A stretch of DNA of 64,000 nt from Urechis unicinctus (lineage: Eukaryota; Annelida; Polychaeta; Xenopneusta; Urechidae), in the NCBI GenBank assembly GCA_034190875.2, contig CM067356.1:66665635-66729634 (forward strand). The letters run 5' to 3'. Position numbers and translations under genes: made by a program. Below are positions 45,310-57,305 of the stretch, one piece after another. The notes below the pieces were generated by a model. It was not told where the DNA came from. It did no database searches and was given only the letters and a program-made list of their open reading frames with translations. Each line of letters begins with the position of its first letter. Within the stretch, counting starts at the first letter, position 1.

Positions 45310-45960
45310 ATGGGGGTGTATTGTCATGGCAGCAATACGGATGGAGTCACAGCGGTTATCGGTTGAAGTCACTGCAGGGTTTCGAGTGGGTCATAGCGGG
45401 GACTATGGTGGGTTCGTGTTGAGCTTCTTCAGCCCAGGAAACGCCAGACAGTTTAAAGTATATGGTGTGTTTGCAGGGTAATATTTATCCAGAATCATCA
45501 TGCTGTTATTCAACTAAGAATTTTATTTCTCCGTCGGCATCGGAGGTTAATCTTGTCTCATAGTATACAATCCTACTTAATTCATAATAATTGAATCTGA
45601 GATATCAAAATACCTAATTTTGGCAACATTTAAAAGCTCGTTTGAATGTTATGTTTTTATGTTTTTTACTCCATGGAGATGTTTTTAATCCATTCAAATA
45701 ACCAAGGAGTTACATCTATGTCTCTCCTTGAAATAACGCACCAATTACCCATCCAATCCTTATTGCCCAAATCTACCTATGGCGGATTCGGAACAGGTAG
45801 CTTGTATTGCCGATCTCGGTCATCCGGGAATCTCGCGCCACCCAGAATTCCCGGCGACCCTGGCAACGCGCAGCGCAGTGAAGACAATCAATGTGTATTG
45901 GATTAATTTCACTCAGTGATATCAACATCGGTTAAGTTTGCGGTTATTAACGTCGATAAA
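45310..45960. other. Intergenic, no feature recognised
   Basis: A short conventional AT-rich stretch before the THAP/DDE pseudogene. No ORF with family signature. Confidence 0.4.
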
Positions 45961-45963
45961 AAC

Positions 45964-47636
45964 ATGCCGAAATGTTGCTGTGCATTCGGTTGTTCTAACC
46001 ACAACATGATGAAAGAAAGAATGTCGTTCTTTAAGTTTCCGAAAGACCGGAGAGAAGGGAAAAGTGGATCATTGCTGTGAATCGACAGAACGAAGACGGT
46101 TCGTTGTGGCGACCAACAAAGAACTTGGTTCTTTGTGGACATCATTTCATCACTGGTAGGTTCTACACTTTTGTTGGGTATTTCTGTTACACAATACTTT
46201 ATTCTTAATCCGATTTGATGACATTTAAGTAAATACAGTTAATTCTGCTTGAACGACTTCATCATTCATGTCGCCATGTTTATGTGTGTTTGTACTGTGT
46301 GTAATGTCGTGAGGACTTTCCATTCAACTGTGATTTCAATTTTGCTATTCTATATTCCCCTTGTATTGTTTGTACCATTTGTGTTTAGAAACATAATAAG
46401 TCATTACAATTCGTTCCTCTAGGGGAGGTTAACAAGGACCCACTTCACCCAGACTGGATACCCTCTATATTCACACACAGACAAGCTGGCAACAAGCAAC
46501 ATGACCGCATGAATCGTTACAAGAACGCCAAGAAACGTTCTTTACAAGGAGTCATTGAGCATTCATCCAACAAAAAACAGGTGAATACTTTTGGATAAAA
46601 GTAATTGATTTTGGCAGTATTAAATTTGCCTGCTTACTCAATAATTATAATGAATGTTAATAATGATAATGAATCTTTGTACTAAATCTGCCTATTATAA
46701 TAATGAATGTTTTTGCACACAATCACACACTATAAACATTTCTACTTCTTCAATGATGTTTGTATACATTTTACCATGTGCTCTGTCTTTAGATACTGAG
46801 TGAGATTGTAGTGAATCATGATGATTCAATCACCAGAAAAGATGGTATCTCTCTTCAAGACCAGCTCTTCCTCACTCTGGTTAAACTTAGACTTGATATG
46901 CATTTTCAGCATATTGCATATCAGTGTGGATTGGGACTGTCCACTGTGATCGAAATATTCTGGCGGTGGATCGATTTAATGTATGTAGAACTGAGTTGGT
47001 TGATCAAATGGCCAGACCGTGATGCTGTGTTCGAATCTTTGCCACTAGCCTTCAAAGAATTGTACCCTCAACTCACTTCCATTGTGGACTGCTTTGAGTT
47101 ATTCATCGACCAACCCAAAAACTTACAGCAATTATAAGAAGCACAGCACAGCCAAAGTGTTTATTGCATGCACTCCTTGTGGTGCTGTCTCATTTGTGTC
47201 AAAGGCTTGGGGAGGTAGGGCTTCAGATGCTCAAATTGTATGACAGAATGATTTTGTAAGTGCGGACCTGCACCAGCATGGTGACCAAATTCTAGCTGAC
47301 AGGGGCTTCACTGTACAGGATAATCTGGCAACTGTCTGTGGAGCTGAGCTCATCATCCCCAACTTCACGAAAGGACACAATCCACTACCTGCAGAAGATG
47401 TGGAAGTGTCACGCAGGAAATCCTCTGTCCGCATTCACATTGAGAGAGTCATTGGGTGTGTAAAAAACAGATATCAACTGCTGAAGGGGACCCTACCTAT
47501 CCGGTCGGTGAACTCTCTGAAGGCTGAAGCCAATGATAATGAGCTCTCTACTGTGGACAAGATGGTCAATGTGGCTTGTTGTTTGTTAAATGCTAGGGGT
47601 AGCATTATTGTACGAGACAGTGATTTGATTGACTGA
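45964..47636 (+). pseudogene. THAP-domain DDE_Tnp_4 transposase, spliced, decayed
   Basis: Exons 45,964-46,155, 46,423-46,580 and 46,793-47,636 have proper GT-AG sites. The N-terminal THAP zinc finger starts MPKCCCAFGCSNHN and later has LCGHHF (C2CH pattern), but a frame change near 46,050 splits it. Exon 3 has a helix-turn-helix region (DQLFLTLVKLRLDMHFQHIA). The DDE_Tnp_4 catalytic core follows: first Asp in [10 protein letters not shown], second in ILADRGFTVQ, Glu in RIHIERVIG. A frame change at about 47,125 and a TGA at 47,240-47,242 inactivate it. AATAAA follows near 47,722. It would mobilise a PIF/Harbinger-like DNA transposon; THAP fusions of this type are known in animals. Confidence 0.85.
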
Positions 47637-48019
47637 AATAGTTCAAATTACATATTATGTAGTGGTATTACCTGTAGGCTTTTTTTATTTTGCAGTAAAT
47701 TTGTTTTAAATACACAATCATAATAAAGCATTTATGAAATGTTCTGGTGGTTTCTTATTGTCCATGCCACACTTACAGATTATTCATTGTGATATTCCAC
47801 ATTTCTCTTCATCCAGAATTTGCATTTGATGCTGTTAGTTACATCACATTGTAAATTTCATAGTGGCACAAATCAATTTAAGAAGAGGATAGAATTTGAG
47901 AATAAATTTTATTCGCCCAACTCATCCACCATATAACAGTCAAAGACATCAAAATAAGTCTATAAAAGGAAAATCTTATATACAGAAAGGTTGGCTCAAG
48001 ATTTATTTCTTGCAGACTT

Positions 48020-48545
48020 GCAATATCAGGCACCCTTTGATACTCTTTTGATGCCGATGCATGAAAAATGAAACCACTTGTATTTACAGCATGGATTGTC
48101 ACATCCAATCATATCTTCACCCGAGTTGCATCGACACAAACAGAATTCAAAATCATCTACGCCTTCCTCTTTCACATTAGAAGTACATGCACCATCCTCT
48201 AATCTGCGTGTCAGAAGTTCTGGAAATACTGCTGACTGCAAAAACATACTGATCTTGTTACACAACTCCAAAAGAAAATCCCTGTCTGATCACACACTCC
48301 CCAGGAGTCCAGTAGACAAAGTCCCCATATTCGGCATACATACATTGGATTTCCTACATTGCAACGTACATTTGACACTGGATCTTGGTGTAGTATTGGT
48401 CAGTTTTTGTATATACCTCTTTCTTGCCACGTTGGGTAGTCCTTCCAAATACTGGTATGCCATGATTGTTGAGCTTCAAACAAATCGGCAGGTTTGTACT
48501 GCTTGTCAGCCATGGCTGATTTTATATCGCCGAGTTTATAGCTGT
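48020..48545 (-). pseudogene. YqaJ-like C-terminal region joined to a PHD finger, copy 3
   Basis: Minus strand. A DQYYTKIQCQMYVA segment (about 48,395) and a YAEYGDFVYWTPGE segment match the last strands of the YqaJ nuclease fold. A helix (SMFLQSAVFPELLTRRLED) follows, then a PHD-type zinc module: CLCRCNSGEDMIGCDNPCC, then KWFHFSCIGI (48,142-48,061). The final Cys pair is missing because the frame stops at 48,026. Upstream, MADKQYKPADLFEAQQSWHT at about 48,515 may be unrelated. At least two frame changes exist. PHD fingers usually read histone tails, so this points to a chromatin-targeted nuclease relative. Confidence 0.6.
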
Positions 48546-48559
48546 CACTCGTAAAATGT

Positions 48560-51320
48560 TCTTGTTTGCAGATCAAAGTATGCTCAAGATCGTTTCTGAT
48601 TATTGAAATTGTCTTAGCTCTTCGTAATCATCTACTATTTACCGCGTCATTGACGAAAGAGCGTTACGCGCACGTTAATAGCGACGTGTCTTCCGCGCAA
48701 CCAACAAGGTGTCAATACGCTGACAGCTGCTTGTATTCACCCCCGAATCGTTGCTCCGTTGTGACTTCCGGCGGAAGACAGTTAGCCGATATCGAGAATT
48801 TGAAAACTTACAATATTCGACAATGTTATTAGTTTCTTCGCAAATAACTGTTTGATTTTATTGAATGTGTAAATATTAAAGTTGTCTCACTCCTGATGGA
48901 GTTAAAATTCTTCATAATGATTCAGCTTCTAAGAAATATTGTGATCACGAGCGATAATACATGTGTATAATGCAAATTTACGTTATGATCATAGGATTTG
49001 GCATGATGAAAATATTTACTAATTTGCAAATTTATAGAAATATAAGAGGAATGAACCCACCTCTCCTTTTGTAATTTAGCATCACCGAGTTTGTCTATAT
49101 TGGCGGAAGTGTGCAAGATGATGTTCATTTTTGGCGCGGACGTACCATTTCTTTAAGATTAAACGTTCTGGATCGTCATGTACCTTGATTGTGGGGAAAT
49201 TTGTCAGTTAAGTTATAGAATGCGTCGCTTGGTTTTGTATCTAGAAAACAACATATATCAATAGCCTATGAACAAAATTTGTTTGTCGCTTCAAAAGCTT
49301 ACTCATGATAGATGCGGTTCTTTAAAAAATGCAATTGATGATGACCACCCTTGAAAGTATCATAGCTATTTTGAACCAAGTGGAGCTTGCTCGACTGTTG
49401 GTCTGTTGGACTACATTATTGTGGTATAAAACGATTCTATCAAGAAAGCTTTCAACAAAGTCCTGCTTACAGTTAATTCATTGAAAAAAAGTGGCTTTTG
49501 AGGTGAATATTTTGATGTTTGTGCACTTTTGACACAGTTTGCTTGCACCAGACACGTTTTGTCTTTACTCCATCACAGTGGTAACAAAGTCATATGTGCG
49601 GCAAGGCTGTGCCCCCAGATGCCAAGTTGAATGCCCTCACAGCTACCGCCTCATAGTAAAGATAAACATGGCGCCATGTGCTCATTGATAATGCCACAAC
49701 GACTGCAAGTATAATGAGGGTCTATGTTAGCTGAATACATCACTCGTGATTCAGTCGTCGTAAGACGTCCAACCCTATATCCTGCAATAGTGAAATGATA
49801 TAGATATTGACCCACACATAAACACTTTGTTTTGACAATTTCATTAGGCTCCACTGATCAAAATTATGTTTAATCTTTCTGGTGATTCCAATTTCCATCA
49901 CCGAGTTGATATTTACAATGTCATGGCGGAAGTGAACAAGCAAGGATTCACTTTGAGAAGCGATCTGTAATCGCCAACTATTGTGGGACGTAATGATTCA
50001 TAGATGAGTTGTGCATAGGGATCTAGGGACAGTGAGCTTAACAATGACAAACTGCAGGAACAAGCCTAGGTCAAAGGTTGGTTAAACGGTAATGTTTAAG
50101 CGAGCATTGGTGGCATAGCCCCACAGGGTTTGGTTTTTACCTCTGGTCACAACATCATGGGAAACAATTCGTTTTAGTTCACTTTTCCCAGATCCTGATG
50201 CCCATGTCATCTATAAATCATAATGTGGCACAATTGTTGACTGCAACAGAGGGCTCCTCAGTGCGAAAGCTGTCGTGTCCACCTCCAACATAAAACAGCA
50301 AACATCGAATGTAATAGAAATTGGGATATATCCATGATTATTAGTGTGCTAACAGTTGCGAATTAGATTTAACGTGATTTTGGTAAAAAAAACCGACGTA
50401 TTTATGTGTGGCCAAAAATCTCATTTATTTCACCACTGCAGTAGATAGGGTTGGAGTTAGCCGTCAGACTCTCAGTGTGTGTGCTGGAGGATGCATACTA
50501 ACCCCATCCACCTTGAAAATATCTTCTGCGATTAGTTTCACTATCAGAAGGCATACTCCCATTTCGAGTAAACAATCGGTTGTCTTTGTCAAGGCATCAT
50601 AAATAATTAATTAGTCTTGTTTATGATGATCAAAGTTAAATCATCAGTGTCCCTAATAGCTGTCATAGGCATATATATTTATCTTGTCATTGCATTGTCA
50701 GCTGCAGGTTTCCTGTAATGTTGGCAGTAAGCACTTTAGACAAGACCTCCAACTTCAGTTGTAAAAGTCTCTCTTTGAAAGGTCATATTTTGACAACTTT
50801 GTGCACCTTAATTCTAGTTGAAGACTTACATGTACCAGGTAAGGTAATGTCAGTACCTAAGTATTCTATGAAGAACCTTGTGAAGCACTTAACATGCCCA
50901 AGACAAAGCAGTGTGCCTCCTTTACCTCGATATCTGGGATATCCTCATGCAAATTAAGCAAGAGGTTTTTTATAATATCACTCAGTCCATTTGTTAATAA
51001 GAAGCAACAATGTTACTGCCTGGAAAAGGAGAATGTGACAGATATTGATTTGTGCTTAGTTATTTGACATGTGTGATGGTTGGGTGCTTGGCATTGTTGT
51101 TAATGCTTAGTTAATGTCCTAGCACTGGTGTGGACTTTTTGTGGACTCATGACTTTGATGCATGTTATCCTGGCTCCAAAGAAATGTAGGCTAGTGAGAG
51201 CCCTGGTCAATGTTTAGTCGTAATATATTGTATGCAAGTGTGCAAACTCCATTGAGCCTCATTTTATTATATTTTCCCTCAACATGAATGATTTTCCAAT
51301 GAATGATTTATTGTTGATGT
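48560..51320. other. Intergenic/unresolved upstream region of THOC6-like gene
   Basis: No complete gene recognised. 49,372-49,416 (minus) repeats the C-terminal end of YqaJ copy 1 (7,745-7,812) with a deletion. A TCACCGAGTT...TCATGGCGGAAGT stretch lies at 49,900-49,932. Small ORFs elsewhere have no motif. The first exon of the THOC6-like gene may lie here but was not located. Confidence 0.4.
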
Positions 51321-51326
51321 TTACAG

Positions 51327-51813
51327 GAAAAGATATTGGCTCCAAGGAGGCGTCATTACACAACAACATTAGCTCAATGTTTTTCACCATGTGGGAAATA
51401 CCTCATCACAGCTACCAACTTTGGTTTCATTTCAGTATTCAGGTAAGGCTAAGTTTTGATCAATCTGATTGGCATGCAATGTGAATGAAGCCTGAAATTG
51501 ATGAGCCTAACATTGTCTTGTGTGTGAAGCTTGCCAACGGCGCTCAGCCCGGACACCACAGAGAAATATGGCAACCGTTCATCTCATTCAAAGGTAACTG
51601 CTTTCAAGTCACCTATGATTACAATTGCAATATATGCTAAATTAGAAATACATTAATGTGTATTCTCATATGCTGAGGTATTTTTCAAATCCTGAATTTG
51701 GTTAGTGGATAAAAGAACCATATCTGATGTGATACTGGCATTAGTATGTTTTGTATTTCAGCTCATGAGGGGGCTATATACTCCTTGCTTAGCACAGAAA
51801 GACTCCTGATCAG
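51327..51813 (+). CDS. THOC6: THO complex subunit 6-like WD40 protein, N-terminal exons
   Basis: Three GT-AG exons: 51,327-51,442, 51,530-51,593 and 51,762-51,813. The first encodes HYTTTLAQCFSPCGKYLITA and TNFGFISVFR, the second starts LPTALSPDTTEKYGN, and the third reads AHEGAIYSLLSTERLLI. This is the conserved N terminus of THOC6, a WD40 beta-propeller subunit of the TREX mRNA-export complex. Start codon and downstream blades were not found. The second exon needs a one-base frame change between its first half and its second half (QPFISFKAHEG), so either an assembly indel or a decayed copy. The following 1.6 kb shows no further propeller exon. Confidence 0.7.
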
Positions 51814-51819
51814 GTAAGT

Positions 51820-52280
51820 GTATTTGTTGATGTCATTATTTAACTATAACTTACGTTATACCTTTATATTGGGGCTTCATACTTGTGCAGAACTAGACAC
51901 AAGATCTTGGTGGACATCCTTGGGATGAGAATTTAGGAGAAACCACCTTTCATTTTCACCTTTTGTGAGGCAGTAGATCAGATCATAACCAGTGCTAACA
52001 GTACTCCATACAAGTAGGGGAAGGCTGATAGGGACATTTGCCAGTCGGTGAATACATCATATGTTATTTGTCAACTTACCTGCTTGGAGAGTTTAGTGAC
52101 TATCTTGACAGTGGTGATGTTCACTAATCAGTTCAGTATCTGTGTCATATGATACTTGTTTTAGAAACTGATGTTGTAGTCTTGGTGGTGGTGGTGGTTT
52201 GATGGAGGGGGTTTGGTGGAATATAATCAGCCACTTGTGGTTTTCCTGACTCTTGAGATATACTGCTATTTTGCGGCGTT
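51820..52280. other. Intron or intergenic, no feature
   Basis: No coding signature seen after the third THOC6-like exon. Confidence 0.4.
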
Positions 52281-52284
52281 AATA

Positions 52285-52755
52285 ATGGTCTTGATCTGAG
52301 CATGGGGTGATTACTCAATGATCTAAGCATGAGGTGATCACTCGATGATCTAAGCATGGGGTGATCACTCAATGATCTAAGCATGAGGTGATCACTGGAT
52401 GATCTAAGCATGGAGTGATCACTCGACTATCTGAGCAGGGGGTGATCACTCGATGATCTAAGCATTAGGTGATCACTGGATCTAGGCATGGAGTGATCAC
52501 TGGATGATCTAAGCATGGAGTGATCACTCGATGATCTAAGCATGGGGTGATCACTCGATGATCTAAGCAGGGGGTGATCACTTGATGATCTAAGCATGGA
52601 GTGATCACTCGATGATCTAAGCATGGGGTGATCACTTGATGATCTAAGCATGGGGCGCTCACTCCATGGTCTAAGCATGGGGTGATCACTCGATGATCTA
52701 AGCATGGGGTGATCGCTCCATGATCAAAGCATGGGGTGATCACTCCATGATCAAA
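52285..52755. repeat. 27-bp satellite, about 17 copies
   Basis: Unit TGATCTAAGCATGGGGTGAT followed by CACTCGA. One unit at 52,472-52,482 is short. Each unit contains the palindrome GTGATCAC and a flanking GATGATC. The minus-strand peptides it produces (LRSSSDHPM) are artefacts. Confidence 0.9.
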
Positions 52756-52759
52756 GTAA

Positions 52760-53850
52760 ATCACTGTCCCCAGCCTCACAGTAGTGATGTGCCTACAGCC
52801 TACAGAGCAGCATATATCAGTTGACCCTTGCCATACAATAGTTTCAAGTGAAACTCCCCTAGACATCCTGGCCTGTGGCAGAGGATAATCTTCAGAAATG
52901 TTTCACAAGTTGTGTACTGTGTATAGTAATTAATTGATGATAATACAGCGAGTTTTTCCACAAAGTGGTTCCTTCTTCCTTGTTTGTTACATGTTCACAC
53001 TTTTGTTGGTATGTGTCTTCATCACATTTTGCATCTATTAAGAATGTAACTTAATAAAGATGAAACTATATGGTTAGTTGCACCTGAAATTGTCATGTTG
53101 AACCTGTCAGTAATGTTCATCATAAAAAATTTCAAGACATAATATATGTTAAAAATGGGTCAGCTGGGCAATTGCATGATGGAATTTTCAACAGAGCAAC
53201 CTCCGATTCGACACCAAAGCAATCTCCACCAATACGACAATAAGCCTTTTCATCACTTAATAATTGCAACTTACTTTCAAAAACCTTCCATAAGTGCCAT
53301 TATGTTAAGCTTATTATTTACGTTTTACTCCTCGATGCAGGTGTTCGAACCTCATGGCGTTGTAACCATTGGTGTTCGAATTACTCTGCCCAATTACTAC
53401 TACAACTTCACCTGCCAATGAAAAGTTTCACGTTTCTTATTATTGATCAATATATGGAATATATTGGACATATATATATATATCATATATATATATATAG
53501 GCTCGTTGCAGTCAATAAAAGTCAGTTGTGTTATAATATCGTTTTTTATCCCATTCAGCCCCCTCCCCCAACTAAATTATCAGCACGACATGTCTGGCGC
53601 CTATTCTTGCCTGCACCAGTCCCTTTAGTTGTTGACGATAAGCCTGACCAATCCTCGCGACACCTAATCGGGGACGTGATGATAACGTAACCTCCTGGTT
53701 TTGTTAAAGTGGATTAGATCAGTCAGCCATGACCGTCAATAGTAACAGATTGATAAAGGAACATTCCAGCCCGGAGTCGTCCGTAATAACCGCTATTTCC
53801 TAGAAGGAAATTCTTGCTGTTGAAACAGGTGCCAAATTGATAAATGCTGA
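52760..53850. other. Intergenic, short (AT)n, no gene
   Basis: A small (TA)n tract at about 53,467-53,500. ORFs here are short and without motifs. Confidence 0.4.
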
Positions 53851-53854
53851 AAGA

Positions 53855-53958
53855 AAAACCATGGCATGTTTACTAGCGCAAGCTAACATTGAGTCAGAAT
53901 ATCAGATAAACCATGACATGTTTACTAGGGCAAGCTAACATTGAGTCAGAATATCAGA
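53855..53958. repeat. 52-bp tandem duplication
   Basis: AAACCATGGCATGTTTACTA and the following bases to TCAGAT (53,855-53,906) repeat at 53,907-53,958 with only two mismatches. Confidence 0.9.
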
Positions 53959-55150
53959 TAATATGCCTAGGGAAAAAAATCAGTGGCGAGTTTTCTTGCC
54001 TGGATGAGGATATAATCTGTCTATTCTGATTGGTCCATTTCCGGCATCTTTCTTGTTACAGTCTCACGTTGCTGTATCATTAATTTCGTTGGCAGACCCA
54101 GTTTTGCCTTGGTAATCAGAACGTGTGATCCCCTGTCGGTTTATAGCTTAGCCAAGGTCCGATTGCTGATTGATAACTAGGTGTCAACACCAAAGAGATT
54201 AACGGAATTTAACTCGGTATTCATGAGATACGTCACCTTCGTTGGCCCGGCTTGAGGATGCAGTGTGAGAGCAAATAGGTTTTGGTGTAAGGCTGTCAAT
54301 CTATATGACCAGCATACTAATTGTCCTAACATAGATGGAATTTACAATGATTTGTATTACATTCAATGCCAAGATTTATAGGTGCACTATACATGGGTTG
54401 CAGAGAATCTACCATTATTTTGACGAAAATGATATGTGGTTTTCAAAATGAAATATACTGATATACGATATTTTCTAATCACACGAAATTATATCAAATG
54501 TGTTCGTGAAATGATTTCGCTTTCAAGTATTGCACTGCTTTACAAAAGGTAAATATACTTCCTGTATCTTCCAAATAATTCTCCCAAACGGTGTATTAAT
54601 GCTACCAATCATATGATGGTAAGGCAAAAATATTCGTTATTCAATATTATTCATAGTTAAGCCACACACTAAAGTCATGGTAGAACGTCGTCGTCAATGA
54701 AAGGAGCTTGTCAAACTAAAATAAATACCCTGAACAGGTTAGGCATCAGCACTTTGCAGCACGTAGAAAGCACTTTAAAATTTAAAAGATACTGACACAT
54801 ACTAGACAATTAACTTTTGCGCAGCATTGGAGTTTGTTGATCGCCGCACATTGAGCCATTTCATTTTCAAGTTAGCACACAGAGGCAGAGGTTGCCAAAG
54901 TTTCAGACTAGATTATCACACGCATAACCTACGGCATAACCATACAAGCACTAAATGTTTAGCCAGGCGTTCGCTTTCAACCATCGTCAAATACATTGGC
55001 TTACAACACTAGTGTGGACTTTAAGCCCATTGCAATTGTAAAAGCAGAAGTCTCCACAGGCTTAAAACCACTCTCATTAATGGAATACGATATTGAGACC
55101 ATACCTTCAAATGTTGCATGTTTTATTCATGTGCCTGCTTATATTCCCAT
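53959..55150. other. Intergenic, no gene recognised
   Basis: AT-rich sequence. Two ORFs of about 60 codons (54,827-55,012 and 54,996-55,193) have no family resemblance. Confidence 0.4.
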
Positions 55151-55156
55151 CCAATT

Positions 55157-55826
<670 letters not shown>

Positions 55827-55989
55827 TATGTCTTCCAACGATAGACATAAATTGGAAGACATACTGTTTTCGGGATTTTCTCCTGAACGGTTGGACATAT
55901 CGACATGAAATTTTGGGGGAATGATAGATCAAGTTGGGACACAACTACCGATGTAGTTTGACGAGCATACGCAGTGTTGGAGGCTAATG

Positions 55990-56760
55990 AGATCGATTTT
56001 TCGTCGATTTTTTCCCCAATTTTCTATCAACTATCTCCTCCAAAACTACTGCAGTTACGAACATATGAATTACATGGTTGTAACAAGCAATTATGGTAGC
56101 ATTGAATAGGCGGAATACTTGTTTTCACCTTTTGTACTTTGTATAATGACATGTGTTTTAGAGTACCTATCGAGATTTTTGCTACGCGTTCTCTCCTTGC
56201 TGATATCTCTGAAACGGCTGTATTTACGCACATGAAATTTTGTCAGTATTTAGAACTTGGCCTCGTGATAATGATTGTAACAGTATTTTTAGCATTCACA
56301 ATAACAAAAAACAGTAACAAGGACGTTTAGTTTGAATGTTTTCTACTGCGTCAGCTTAGCTAGCAGGCTAACTGCAGGACATGTCTAAGTAGGCCAAACC
56401 TTACGTAATCAACCAGCTTTTCATTGACTTGCCTAAGGGATCATGTCAAAACAACTGCTAAGGGGTCATGTCAAAACATCTAAGCGGCAGCAGCTTGTGA
56501 CATCTATCCTAAAATAGTGCGCGTTACCAACTCCCCTCGCTGACATCTATCGTAAACGTGTGCTGCGCATAGGGTGCCTTAACACCAACCTTACGTTATG
56601 TAAACAAGGCGCAATCACAGTCCCGATTGCTGAACTAATAGGTCAAGTATTCATTTTGTTTAGAGATACCATTTGTTCGTGTAATACCGTATTACTGGTG
56701 GAAGACATGCCGTTGGCGCTTGTGCCGAATCTAGTTCAATTCTCAATGGACTGCGCTCAT
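55990..56760. repeat. Dispersed repeat R2, copy 3
   Basis: Continuous version of the elements seen in pieces at 38.6-39.2, 39.8, 40.6 and 41.0-41.2 kb, including the final GACATGCCGTTGGCGCTTGT and CCGAATCTAGTT island at 56,705-56,740. It is the best template for the family here. Confidence 0.8.
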
Positions 56761-57305
56761 ATCCTGACGATGTTCTGCTTGTTGCCTAGCAACCACCCGA
56801 CATGGACTGTTGGTTCTTAGAAGTATTTTTTTTTAAAGATATATCTACTACTTCGACAGCTTTGTTTACCGAATTTTACCCCATGTCCTGCAACTTATCC
56901 CAGTGTGCTCTCCACAGTATCAGAGAGGCTGGCATTGTGAAGATGAGGTGATATTGATGGGGAGAGGAGCAGCGTGTCGACTGATGCATAATGCAACCAG
57001 CTCATTTAGTAACGAATCAGATGTGCCTGTATTTGAGTGGATACGTCGTAAGCTTGTTGCCATTCCGCCGCGGGTACCGACGCTAAACGGACCAGAAAAG
57101 CTGTCCAGGAAAACATATTACACCAGCGAAAAAAATAACATACCGGTATAGCAACTTGGAAGTCGTTAAACCTCAAGATTTATTCGCCACAATTTGATCG
57201 CAATCAACAGTCTGAAAACGACTGATAAAGAAAAGAAAATATATTTGTGTGTTCTTGAGTTGGTGGTCTATTTTTACATTTGCTCCGACAATCGCTGCTG
57301 AAGAC

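Noticed and set aside
56903..57151. 82-codon ORF upstream of the LRR gene
   Set aside because: No domain and no link to the LRR start; likely chance.
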